From the NCBI RefSeq assembly GCF_003353175.1, contig NZ_QHKS01000029.1, positions 1-64,000 on the forward strand: a DNA stretch of 64,000 bases, given 5' to 3'. Shown here in pieces: positions 40,576 to 48,899 of the stretch. This DNA is from Paraburkholderia lacunae. Its GTDB lineage: Bacteria; Pseudomonadota; Gammaproteobacteria; Burkholderiales; Burkholderiaceae. Positions within the stretch are counted from its first letter, which is position 1. Each line of letters starts with the position of its first letter. The notes beneath the pieces are model-generated. The model saw only the letters and a list, made by a program, of their open reading frames with translations. It was not told where the DNA came from and did not search any database. The translations under genes and the position numbers were made by a program.

Positions 40576-40637
40576 GTCTGCATGAGTCAAAAAATCGTCG
40601 CAAGTGGAATTGCGGAAATTTCCTCAAATCATCGGGT

Positions 40638-40673
40638 AAGCCCCTAGTCATCCCCACGGGATGGGGCTTTTAA
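40638..40673. terminator. Nested hairpin with short T run
   Basis: AAGCCCC (40638-40644) pairs with GGGGCTT (40663-40669), and inside it CATCCC pairs with GGGATG. TTTT follows on the forward strand. No forward gene ends here, so it may instead be a boundary between the importer promoter and the methyltransferase gene that ends at 40798, or a bidirectional structure. Confidence 0.35.
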
Positions 40674-40737
40674 GGGAGTTTTGAAAGGATGGAGGCCATG
40701 CACCCGCTCGCAGCTTCGTGCATCAGCGCAGTGCACT

Positions 40738-40749
40738 TTGTCTAGACAG
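40738..40749. promoter_or_regulatory. Candidate HutC/GntR operator, site 2
   Basis: TTGTCTAGACAG contains the perfect palindrome TGTCTAGACA. It shares the AGACA half with the site at 40564, 174 nt away, and may allow looping or serve as a second binding site of the same regulator. Confidence 0.45.
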
Positions 40750-40797
40750 GTTGGTGCAAACCGGCCGGATGCGTGTCGCGATCGCGCATCCGCGCGC

Positions 40798-41478
40798 CTA
40801 CCAGACGAACGGTATGAAGCGGTAGCGCACGCGTGCGATGTAGTCGGCGTAGCCATCGAGTTGCGCGGCGAGCAGGCGCTCTTCGCGCACGGCGCGCCAG
40901 CCCATCGCGATCACCATGACCGGCACGCAAGTGAAACCCCACCACGAACCCAGCAAAAAAGGCGTGCCGATGAAGAACAGCAGCGCGGCGGCGTACATCG
41001 GGTGACGGACATACGCGTAAGGGCCGGTGTCGGCGACTTTGTGACCGCGGCTTGCCTGGATTTTCACGACCGGCGCGGCATAGCTGTTCGCCTGGAACAC
41101 GAAGCGGCACATGAAGATGCAGAGGAACACGCAAAGCGAACCGAAGCTTACCAGCGGCACCGGCAACGGCGCCGACCAGTGGAAACGCATGGCGTCGAGT
41201 GCCATCAGGATCAGCCAGCCGCACCATACCAGCATGACGCCGACCAGGAAGAAGCGGTCCCAGCGGCTTTGCTGCTTCTGCACGAGCGGCGCCAGACGCT
41301 CGGCGAGCAAGCCGGGATCGTGACGCGCGAGCCAGAATCCGATCCACAAGCTCAGCACGCCGATCTCGATCAGATACCACCAGGCGGCCGGCCACGCGAA
41401 CGTGCCCGCCGCGCCGAACAACAACATGCCCATGCCGGCCAGCGAGATCAACGTCTGGAAGACGAGGCGCTTGATCAT
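40798..41478 (-). CDS. Isoprenylcysteine methyltransferase (ICMT)/phospholipid methyltransferase-like membrane protein
   Basis: A 226-residue inner-membrane protein with five or six helices. The C-terminal half carries the ICMT/PEMT motif: GPYAYVRHPMYAAALLFFIG, EERLLAAQLDGYADYIARVR and YRFIPFVW, which form the SAM-binding site in this superfamily. Bacterial members methylate small lipophilic or lipid carboxyl/amine groups, mostly with unknown substrates. It lies 4 nt after the arylamine N-acetyltransferase gene, so both are probably cotranscribed. Confidence 0.85.
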   Translation of the reverse strand: MIKRLVFQTLISLAGMGMLLFGAAGTFAWPAAWWYLIEIGVLSLWIGFWLARHDPGLLAERLAPLVQKQQSRWDRFFLVGVMLVWCGWLILMALDAMRFHWSAPLPVPLVSFGSLCVFLCIFMCRFVFQANSYAAPVVKIQASRGHKVADTGPYAYVRHPMYAAALLFFIGTPFLLGSWWGFTCVPVMVIAMGWRAVREERLLAAQLDGYADYIARVRYRFIPFVW

Positions 41479-41482
41479 CGTG

Positions 41483-42346
41483 TCAGGCGACCGCCGCCGA
41501 GGACTTGCGCACCCTGGCGAAGATGTCGGCGATATCGATGTCGCCCGTGTTCAGGCGGAACTGATCGCGCAGGCAGGCGGCCAGTTCGGCCGCGCTTGTG
41601 AGTTGCCGCGCGCTGATGATCTGGCCGTTAGCGGCACGCTCATTCAATTGATCGTTGAGCAGCGCCAGTCGCGATTGCGCCAATACGCGGCACACGATCA
41701 GGTTGCCGGCGAAGATCGAATCCGGCGAGGTCGAGGTGTACCAGTTCGAGGTTTCATAGTCGATCCACTCCACGGGATGCAGATCGAAGCGGTAGATGCG
41801 CGACCAGGTTTCGTCGCCTGCTTGCACTTCGAGGTAGAGCGCGCCGTGCGACGCGTCGGCCAGACGAAAGACGCCTAGCTGAGTCTGCTGCGCGGTGCCC
41901 GGGGTCAGGCGCAAGGGCGCTGTCAGCGTGACGCTGCCGAAGCCGACGTCGGCGATCCACGGTTCGTTGTTGTTCTTGTCTTTGTCGATGTCGACGCGCA
42001 GAACCATGTGCGTGCGAGGCGGTATTGCGTCAGGTTCGCGGCCCCATAGCACCCGGCCTAGCAGTGGCGTGACCTTGAAGCCTAACTGCTTCAGCACGCT
42101 TGCGAACAGCGCGTTTTGTTCGAAGCAGTAGCCGCCGCGGTTCTGGATGATCAGCTTTTGCTCTATTGAAGAGAGGTCCAGGTTGACCGGTCTGCGAGTC
42201 AAGGGATTCAGATTTTCGAAGGGAATCGATCTCGGGTGGAGCTTGTGAAGTTCTCGCAGCACGTCCAGCGTCGGCGCGCGCGACCCTGTGTAGCCTATGC
42301 GGGTGAAGTAGGTGTCCAGATTTACGGTGTCCGACATCGGAGTCAT
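41483..42346 (-). CDS. nat: Arylamine N-acetyltransferase
   Basis: A 287-residue cytoplasmic enzyme that transfers acetyl from acetyl-CoA to arylamines or hydrazines. The cysteine-protease-like triad is visible: Cys in IQNRGGYCFEQNALF, His in PPRTHMVLRV and Asp in WIADVGFGSVTLTAPL. The N-terminal IPFENLNPLTRRPVNLDL is typical. Length matches bacterial NATs. An in-frame ATG three codons in (42337, MSDTVNLDTYF) may be the real start. It is the first gene of a pair with the membrane methyltransferase. Confidence 0.92.
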   Translation of the reverse strand: MTPMSDTVNLDTYFTRIGYTGSRAPTLDVLRELHKLHPRSIPFENLNPLTRRPVNLDLSSIEQKLIIQNRGGYCFEQNALFASVLKQLGFKVTPLLGRVLWGREPDAIPPRTHMVLRVDIDKDKNNNEPWIADVGFGSVTLTAPLRLTPGTAQQTQLGVFRLADASHGALYLEVQAGDETWSRIYRFDLHPVEWIDYETSNWYTSTSPDSIFAGNLIVCRVLAQSRLALLNDQLNERAANGQIISARQLTSAAELAACLRDQFRLNTGDIDIADIFARVRKSSAAVA

Positions 42347-42558
42347 CCAGTGCGGTTTGGGCGCCCGGCGCTTTCGGTCTTTACGTCGTGGCGCGGTTTG
42401 AGATGACGATCATAGCTTCTTTTGTGGTGCTGCCTACGGCCCTGGCATTACCTTGTTTTCGTAGTGGCTTATTGGTGTTGCCCCTATGCGGAGCGGCCCT
42501 TCCCCATACCTCTCGCGGGGTCTCGCCTTGCCGGGCGACCCGCGCGGATTGATCTGCG

Positions 42559-43242
42559 TTACTGCCCACTCCCTAACGCCGCGGTCGCTATCGACGGCAC
42601 GCTAATACCATGGCTCGATGCAAACTGGACCGCGGAACTCAAGGTCGACATCAGCGACTGCAATTGCCCCGGAGCGGACTGCGCGATATACGACGCGGCC
42701 TGCGCTGTCTGCGGATTCATCCCCGCCTGCAATAGCGACGTCGGGTTCATCTGCCCAATACCGCCCAGCCCCGACTGCAAGCTCGAATACTGACTCACGC
42801 CCTTGCCCAACGACGCCAAACCATCCGTGAACGCCTGCTTGTTGACCGGCGTCGCGGGGGCCGCACCGCTCGCGCGGTTCGCGAATGTCTGGGTCAGCGT
42901 TTGCGCTAGCGACTGCTGCGCGCTGCCCACCTGCGTCAGTTGACTCACCGACGGCGTGCCGCCGCCCAGCAATCCCGCCGCCTGTTGCGCCTGACCCGCC
43001 GCGCTGCTCAATCCCATCGCCGAGGCAAGACTCGATTGGCCGCTCAATACCTGCTGGTTCGCGCCGACGTACGTCTGCAGCAACTGCGACATACCACCCG
43101 ATGACGCCGTCGCCCCAGCATCCGCCGAACTATTGCCGCCGCCTATGCCGAACTGCTTCAGATTCAGTTGCGCGTTCGATACGCCGCTCACCAGCAAACC
43201 ACCGCTAGCCAGCAACGAAAGCAAAAGGATGCGTTTTTTCAT
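42559..43242 (-). CDS. Secreted Ser/Gln/Gly-rich protein of unknown function
   Basis: A 227-residue protein with a clear signal peptide (MKKRILLLSLLASGGLLVSG, cleavage after SNA). The ATG at 43242 has AGGAG about 7 nt upstream; a longer in-frame start at 43290 is rejected. The mature part is low in charge and rich in Ser, Gln, Gly and Ala (LGGGTPSVSQLTQVGSAQQS, GLGGIGQMNPTSLLQAGMNP) with no Cys, perhaps a mainly helical or disordered periplasmic or outer-membrane-associated protein. It diverges from the iron series at 43578 and shares the AT-rich promoter region with the Fur-like site. Confidence 0.8.
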   Translation of the reverse strand: MKKRILLLSLLASGGLLVSGVSNAQLNLKQFGIGGGNSSADAGATASSGGMSQLLQTYVGANQQVLSGQSSLASAMGLSSAAGQAQQAAGLLGGGTPSVSQLTQVGSAQQSLAQTLTQTFANRASGAAPATPVNKQAFTDGLASLGKGVSQYSSLQSGLGGIGQMNPTSLLQAGMNPQTAQAASYIAQSAPGQLQSLMSTLSSAVQFASSHGISVPSIATAALGSGQ

Positions 43243-43419
43243 ATCTATCTCCTGACATTGGCCTTCCGAGGTACTCGTGCGCTTCGACACCCCTCTTCAT
43301 CAGGCGTTCGATATGATCGAAACCATACTATTTCATTACGAATTTATTCGATTCCAATTACGCTCAAATACCTTTTAACAGCAGTGCGTAAATATCGTAA
43401 TTACATCTCAGTAATATTG

Positions 43420-43438
43420 ATGCGAATCGTTCTCATTT
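43420..43438. promoter_or_regulatory. Fur-box-like site
   Basis: ATGCGAATCGTTCTCATTT resembles the proteobacterial Fur box (alternating GATAAT/ATTCTC hexamers). It lies in the AT-rich 335-nt gap between the divergent secreted-protein gene and the porin gene that heads the iron series, 140 nt before the latter. The gap contains no other gene. The site would link the following genes to iron limitation. Confidence 0.65.
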
Positions 43439-43577
43439 GTGTTGACGCACCCATTCCGCATGCGTACGATCTCGCCATCCGCTGCATCCGGCGTCGCGAA
43501 CCGATGCGGCAAATCGCAGGCACGTTTCATCTAACGCCGCGATGATCAGATTCGATACAACTCAAATAAGGATTTCG

Positions 43578-45101
43578 ATGAAGTTCGCCCAGTCCAACGG
43601 ATCCGCCGCTCACGCGCGCCCGCTCCGGGATGCCAATCCGCACGGCCGCGCCGCGCGCCGTTCGCGCCTGCCCTCGATGCGCCGCGCCGCTCTTTGCACC
43701 TTTTTTGCATGGGCCTCGTTGACAGCGGGCCTGGCCATGGCCGAAGCCAATCCCGATGCCGCACCGGAAGCGCCCGAAGCCGATCTGAATATCCAGGCGA
43801 CCCAAACGAGTCAGTGGACCGGCTTCTGGAATCGCCCAACGATGCTCGGCGATATGGGCGGTCTGCGTCCCTGGCTCGGTAAATACGGCGTGACCTTCAC
43901 GCTGACCGAAACCAGCGAACTTCTCGGCAACGTGCGCGGCGGTCTCGATCGCGGCGTCGCCTACGACGGTCTGACGACCGCCACCGTACAGGTCGATACG
44001 CAGAAAGCGTTCGGCTTGCCGGGCGGCCAGTTCAACGTCAGCGCGCTGCAAATCCATGGCCGCAATCTGAGCGCGGACAAACTCGGCACGCTGAATACGG
44101 CGAGCGGTATCGAAGCGCAGGACACGACCCGTCTGTGGGAGCTGTGGTATCAGCAGTCGTTCCTGAACAAGCGCGTCGACGTCAAGATCGGTCAGCAAAG
44201 CATCGACCAGGAATTCATCACCAGCACGTATTCGGCGCTGTTCGTCAATACGATGTTCGGCTGGCCGGCTCTGCCTTCCTACGACATGCCCAACGGCGGT
44301 CCGGCTTATCCGCTGTCGGCCCTCGGCGTGCGCGTGCGCGGCCAGATCACGCCTTCGCTGACGGCGCTGGCGGGCGTGTTCGACGGCGATCCGCTCGGCA
44401 ACGACCAGAACAACAAGAGCGGCACCAACTTCAACCTGCATAACAGCACGCTGTTCATCGGCGAATTGCAGTACGCGATCAACCAGCCGGCCGACGGCGA
44501 AATGGTCGGCGCGGGCGGCGGCGGTTTGCCGGGCACCTACAAGATCGGCGTCTGGTACAACAACGGCCGCTTCGCGGATCAGCGCTACGACAACACCGGT
44601 TTGTCGCTGGCGGATCCGGCCAGCACCGGCGTCGCCGCGCGACATCACGGCGACTACAGCTTCTACGCCGTGGCCGATCAGATGATCTGGCGTCCGAACC
44701 CGGACGAAGCGCGCAGCCTCGGCGTATTCGCCCGTGTGATAGGTGCGCCCGGCGACCGCAACCTGGTGAGCCTCGCGGCCAACCTCGGCATCGTGCTGAA
44801 GGCGCCGTTCGCCGGCCGCGACAATGACAGCGCCGGCCTCGCGCTGACCTACATCAAGGTCGGCAGCCACGCGCACGGACTCGATGAGGATAACCTGGCA
44901 TTCAGCGGCGGCCCGTACGGCGTGCGCACCAGCGAAACGACGCTCGAAGCGACCTACCAGTATCAGGTCAACCCGTGGTGGACGCTGCAAGCCGACGCGC
45001 AATACACGTTCAACGCCGGCGCCGGCCAGAATCCGAGCGATCCGACGCAGCCGCTGCGCAACACGTTCGTCGTCGGCGTGCGGACCAACATCACGTTCTG
45101 A
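43578..45101 (+). CDS. oprB: OprB-type carbohydrate-selective porin
   Basis: A 507-residue outer-membrane protein. The start at 43578 has AAGGA 7 nt upstream. A long N-terminus precedes the signal segment (AALCTFFAWASLTAGLAMAE). The mature barrel shows the OprB pattern: LGDMGGLRPWLGKYGVTFTL, RLWELWYQQSFLNKRVDVKI, IGQQSIDQEFITS, a FGWPALPSYDMPNGGPAYPL loop, GLSLADPAST and a terminal strand ending in Phe (TFVVGVRTNITF). Members usually pass sugars. Its place at the head of an iron-linked series with a Fur-like site suggests it admits an iron chelate or heme-derived ligand, which is inference. Confidence 0.88.
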   Translation: MKFAQSNGSAAHARPLRDANPHGRAARRSRLPSMRRAALCTFFAWASLTAGLAMAEANPDAAPEAPEADLNIQATQTSQWTGFWNRPTMLGDMGGLRPWLGKYGVTFTLTETSELLGNVRGGLDRGVAYDGLTTATVQVDTQKAFGLPGGQFNVSALQIHGRNLSADKLGTLNTASGIEAQDTTRLWELWYQQSFLNKRVDVKIGQQSIDQEFITSTYSALFVNTMFGWPALPSYDMPNGGPAYPLSALGVRVRGQITPSLTALAGVFDGDPLGNDQNNKSGTNFNLHNSTLFIGELQYAINQPADGEMVGAGGGGLPGTYKIGVWYNNGRFADQRYDNTGLSLADPASTGVAARHHGDYSFYAVADQMIWRPNPDEARSLGVFARVIGAPGDRNLVSLAANLGIVLKAPFAGRDNDSAGLALTYIKVGSHAHGLDEDNLAFSGGPYGVRTSETTLEATYQYQVNPWWTLQADAQYTFNAGAGQNPSDPTQPLRNTFVVGVRTNITF

Positions 45102-45224
45102 CGCCGTCCGCGCCCGTTATACACATTGCACACATTGCACACGCCAATTCGCACGCTCCCAATCCATCATGCTTTCGAACATGACCGCATTCATCGCTTT
45201 GTGCGCAGGCACGGAGGCCCACTC

Positions 45225-46388
45225 ATGAACCATCTCACGCGCCAGTTTTCGCCGCGCGCCGCGCGGGCTCTCGTGCGAACCCTGATCGCCGCTACCGTCA
45301 CCACCGCCGCCTTCGCGACGGCCGGTGTCGCGCATGCCGAGCCGCAAGGTTTCCTCGAAACCGTCAAGCACCACACCACGCTGATCAACACCGTGCCGGA
45401 CAACGGCGACCAGAACCCGTACGCGGTCGTGGTCGCGCCGGTCACCGCAGGCACCGTCAAGCAAGGCGACGTGCTGGTCGGCAACTTCAACAACTCGACC
45501 AATCTGCAAGGCACCGGCAGCACGATCGTCAACTATCACCCGGACACGAAGCAGATGACGGTGTTCGCCACGGTGCCGCGCGATCTGAAGGAATGCCCGG
45601 GCGGCATCGGCCTCTCGACCGCGATGACCATGCTGAAGTCCGGCTACGTGATCGTCGGCAGCACGCCGAGCAACGACGGCACCACCGGCACCAAGGGCGC
45701 CGGCTGTCTGATCGTGATCGACCCGCAAGGCAAGGTCGCCTCGACCATCGTCAGTCCGAACATCAACGATCCGTGGGGCAACATGGCGGTCGTCGATAAC
45801 GGCACCACCGCGACGCTGTTCGTCAGCAACGCCGGCTTCGGCGTGGGCGGCGCGAACGGCAATCCGCCGGTCTTCAAGCAGGCCACCGTGCTGCGTCTCG
45901 ACCTCGACGTGCCGGCTGGCAAGCCGCCGGTCGTGAAGAAGGAAACCGTGGTGGGCAGCGGCTTCGGCGCGCAAGCGGACAAGGGCGTATTCCTCGTCGG
46001 TCCGACCGGCCTCGCGCTGTCGGCCGATCAGAAACTGCTCTACGTGTCCGATGCGATCGGCAACCGCGTCACCGAAATCGACGAGCCGATGACGCGCGAT
46101 ACCAGCGCCGGCGTCGGCCGCCAGCTGACCGCCGACGGCCTGCTGCATCGTCCGCTCGCGATGGTCACCGCGCCCAACGGCCACCTGCTGGTCACGAATG
46201 CGCTGAACGGCCAGGTCGTCGAAATCGATCCGGCCAGCGGCAAGCAGCTTTACGCCCGCTGGATCGACACCGACAAGGCGCAATCGCCGCCGGGCAGCGG
46301 CGACCTGTTCGGCATCGCGATGACGCCGGAAGGCGACGGCTTTTACTACGTGCAGGACGACGTGAACACGCTGGTGCTGGCGAAGTAA
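45225..46388 (+). CDS. Exported NHL/beta-propeller-like protein
   Basis: A 387-residue protein with an N-terminal signal peptide (LVRTLIAATVTTAAFATAGV, cleavage after AHA). The body repeats a propeller-blade pattern: GDVLVGNFNNSTNLQGTGST, GYVIVGSTPSNDGTT, NDPWGNMAVVDNGTTATLFV, GPTGLALSADQKLLYVSDAI and RPLAMVTAPNGHLLVTNALN. No catalytic motif is evident. The ATG follows ACGGAGG. It lies between the porin and EfeB, so it is probably periplasmic and part of the same uptake function, perhaps a ligand-binding or scaffold protein. Confidence 0.8.
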   Translation: MNHLTRQFSPRAARALVRTLIAATVTTAAFATAGVAHAEPQGFLETVKHHTTLINTVPDNGDQNPYAVVVAPVTAGTVKQGDVLVGNFNNSTNLQGTGSTIVNYHPDTKQMTVFATVPRDLKECPGGIGLSTAMTMLKSGYVIVGSTPSNDGTTGTKGAGCLIVIDPQGKVASTIVSPNINDPWGNMAVVDNGTTATLFVSNAGFGVGGANGNPPVFKQATVLRLDLDVPAGKPPVVKKETVVGSGFGAQADKGVFLVGPTGLALSADQKLLYVSDAIGNRVTEIDEPMTRDTSAGVGRQLTADGLLHRPLAMVTAPNGHLLVTNALNGQVVEIDPASGKQLYARWIDTDKAQSPPGSGDLFGIAMTPEGDGFYYVQDDVNTLVLAK

Positions 46389-46422
46389 GCGACGCCTTGA
46401 CGAGACCCAAATACGCGACGCA

Positions 46423-46458
46423 AACAGGCGATACAACAGGCGATACAACAGGCAACAC
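46423..46458. repeat. 12-bp tandem repeat, three units
   Basis: AACAGGCGATAC occurs twice, followed by AACAGGCAACAC, in the 124-nt gap before efeB. The array is intergenic and ends about 55 nt before the efeB start, so it does not touch the ribosome-binding site. Confidence 0.85.
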
Positions 46459-46512
46459 AAATGAGCAACGCCAACCCGACAATACCCAAGGCCCAATGAA
46501 GGCGAAGTAACC

Positions 46513-47805
46513 ATGGCAAACGATCATCCGTCGCGCCCCGCAAGGCGCGGCTTTCTCAAGGCGGGCGGCGCAGCGGTGGCGGCCGGCGCGAGCCTCGGCG
46601 CGGGTCTGGGCACCCCCCAGGCTGCGCTCGGCAAGACGCCCGCGCACCATGCCGATCCGCACATGGCGGTCGAGCCGTTTTACGGCGCGCATCAAGGCGG
46701 CATCGTCACGCCGCAGCAGAGTCACACCTACGTTGCCGCACTCGATCTGACGACCGACAAGCGCGACGACGTGATCGCCCTGCTGCGCGCGTGGACCGAA
46801 GCCGCGGCGCGCCTGACGCCCGGCGGCACCGCCGCACCGCTGCCGCCGGGCGACGACAAACCCGCGCCCGATGCCGGCGATGTGCTCGGTCTCGGCCCAT
46901 GCGGCCTGACGATCACGTTCGGCTTCGGCCCCGGCCTCTTCACGCACGACGGCAAGGACCGCTACGGCCTCGCCGCGCGCCGCCCTGCCGCGCTCGTCGA
47001 TCTGCCGCGCTTTAACGGCGACCAGCTGATCACAGAGAAAACCGGCGGCGATCTGTTCATCCAGGCCTGCGCGAACGATCAGCAGGTGGCTTTCCATGCT
47101 GTCCGGCAGTTGGCGCGCCTCGGCTACGGCGTCGCGACGATGCGCTGGGGCCAGTCCGGCTTCGTGTCCGGTCCGCGCGGTCAGACGCCGCGCAACCTGA
47201 TGGGCTTCAAGGACGGCACCAACAATCCGTCGACCGCCAAGCCGCAGTTGATGAACGAGTTCGTCTGGGCCGGCGCCGCCGACGCACCGTGGATGGAAGG
47301 CGGCACCTATACGGTGGTGCGCCGGATCCGCATCACGCTCGAACACTGGGACAACACCGAGCTGGGTTTCCAGGAACAGGTGTTCGGCCGCCACAAGTAC
47401 AGCGGCGCGCCGATCGGCAAGAAGAACGAGTTCGATCCCGTGGATCTCAAGGAAGAGGACAAGGAGGGCAATCCGGTGATTCCGGAGAACTCGCACGTGC
47501 GTCTGTCGAATCAGGCGAGCAACAACGGCGCGCAGATTCTGCGCCGCTCGTACTCGTACAACGAAGGCACGAACTTCTACATCGAGCGCTGGCCGCCATG
47601 GCGCCAGGAAACCGAGTACGACGCGGGTCTCATCTTCGTCGCCCACCAGAGCGACCCGCGCACCGGCTTCATTCCGATCAACGGCAAGCTCGCGAAATTC
47701 GACTTGATGAACCAGTTCACGACGCACGTCGGCAGCGCGGTATTCGCCGTGCCGCCGGGCGCGAAGCCGGGTTCGTATATCGGCGCGGGGCTGTTCGAGA
47801 CGTAA
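46513..47805 (+). CDS. efeB: EfeB-like DyP-type heme peroxidase / deferrochelatase
   Basis: A 430-residue periplasmic heme protein. The N-terminus carries a twin-arginine signal (ARRGFLKAGGAAVAAGASLG). DyP markers are the GFKDGTNNPSTAKPQL box (GxxDG), a likely proximal His in the C-terminal half, and LTPGGTAAPLPPGDDKPAPD with LGLGPCGLTITFGFGPGLF in the N-terminal half. EfeB proteins oxidise substrates with H2O2 and have been reported to release iron from heme. efeU and efeO are absent. Instead an FbpABC-type importer follows, suggesting that iron freed in the periplasm is taken up by it. Confidence 0.9.
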   Translation: MANDHPSRPARRGFLKAGGAAVAAGASLGAGLGTPQAALGKTPAHHADPHMAVEPFYGAHQGGIVTPQQSHTYVAALDLTTDKRDDVIALLRAWTEAAARLTPGGTAAPLPPGDDKPAPDAGDVLGLGPCGLTITFGFGPGLFTHDGKDRYGLAARRPAALVDLPRFNGDQLITEKTGGDLFIQACANDQQVAFHAVRQLARLGYGVATMRWGQSGFVSGPRGQTPRNLMGFKDGTNNPSTAKPQLMNEFVWAGAADAPWMEGGTYTVVRRIRITLEHWDNTELGFQEQVFGRHKYSGAPIGKKNEFDPVDLKEEDKEGNPVIPENSHVRLSNQASNNGAQILRRSYSYNEGTNFYIERWPPWRQETEYDAGLIFVAHQSDPRTGFIPINGKLAKFDLMNQFTTHVGSAVFAVPPGAKPGSYIGAGLFET

Positions 47806-47867
47806 TGCAAGCCGCACAGCAAGCAGAACACCGATCAACTACAACATCATCAATGGACTTTAGGATC

Positions 47868-48899
47868 ATGACTCACTCCTGGTTTGGCACCCGCCTGCGC
47901 CTCTTCAGCAGCGCCGCCGCGCTCACACTGGCCGCGCTCGGCACCGCACCGACGGCGGCTCACGCCGCGTCGATCACGCTGTACAACGCGCAGCACGAGC
48001 AGGTGGTCAATCTGCTCGCCAAGGACTTCGAAAAGCAATCGGGCATTTCGGTGAAGATCCGCAACGGCGAAGGCCCGGCGATGGCCGCGCAGCTCGTCGC
48101 GGAAGGCGCAGCCACGCCCGCCGACGTGTACTTCACGGAAAACTCGCCCGAGCTGACGCTGCTCGAGGAGAAAGGCCTCCTGAACAAGGTGGACGGCTCG
48201 ACCCTCGCCACGGTGCCGGCGCGTTTCAACTCGCCGACCGGCGTGTGGGTCGGCGTGACCGCGCGTGAAAGCGTGCTGGCCTACAACACGAGCAAGCTGC
48301 AAGCATCGCAGCTGCCGCAATCGCTGTTCGACCTGGCCAAGCCGGAATGGAAAGGCAAGGTCGGCATTGCCCCGAGCGACGCCGATTTCCTGCCGCTCGT
48401 GAGCGCCGTGCTCGCGTCGAAAGGCGAAGCGCAAACCGTGCAATGGCTGAAGGGCCTGAAAGCCAACGCGCAGATTTTCGACGACGAAGAAGGCGTGGTC
48501 GCCGCCGTCAATCGCGGCGGCGTGGCCACCGGCGTGATCAACAACTACTACTGGGACCGTCTGCACGCGGAACTCGGCGACGCGAAGACCCGCAGCGCGA
48601 TCCATCACTTCGGCAAAGGCGACCTCGGCGCACTGGTGAACGTATCGGGCGCAGCGGTGCTGAAGTCCGCGCACAATACGGACGGCGCACAGAAATTTCT
48701 CGCGTATCTGGTCAGCGAACGCGCACAGCAGTTGATGGCGAACAGCCACGTCATGTTCGAATATCCGCTGCACGCCGGCGTGGCACCGGACCCGATCCTC
48801 AAACCGTTCGCCGAGCTGAGCCCGCCGTCGCTGACGATCCAGCAACTCGGCGACGACAGCCAGGCCGGCAAGCTGCTGCGCCAGGCAGGTTTGCTGTAA
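47868..48899 (+). CDS. fbpA: Ferric iron ABC transporter substrate-binding protein (FbpA type)
   Basis: A 343-residue periplasmic protein. The start at 47868 (MTHSWFGTRLRLFSSAAALT) has TAGGA upstream, and the signal peptide ends in AHA. The mature protein has ASITLYNAQHEQVVNLLAKD, TPADVYFTENSPELTLLEEK and GVINNYYWDRLHAELGD, whose paired Tyr (NNYYW) are the ferric ligands of FbpA-type proteins. It passes ferric iron to the permease gene that starts on the next base after its stop codon. Confidence 0.9.
   Translation: MTHSWFGTRLRLFSSAAALTLAALGTAPTAAHAASITLYNAQHEQVVNLLAKDFEKQSGISVKIRNGEGPAMAAQLVAEGAATPADVYFTENSPELTLLEEKGLLNKVDGSTLATVPARFNSPTGVWVGVTARESVLAYNTSKLQASQLPQSLFDLAKPEWKGKVGIAPSDADFLPLVSAVLASKGEAQTVQWLKGLKANAQIFDDEEGVVAAVNRGGVATGVINNYYWDRLHAELGDAKTRSAIHHFGKGDLGALVNVSGAAVLKSAHNTDGAQKFLAYLVSERAQQLMANSHVMFEYPLHAGVAPDPILKPFAELSPPSLTIQQLGDDSQAGKLLRQAGLL

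Noticed and set aside
40638..40673. Riboswitch or attenuator in front of the lyase-linked importer
   Set aside because: The hairpin's T run is on the forward strand, opposite to transcription of the importer, and it lies upstream of the probable promoter.
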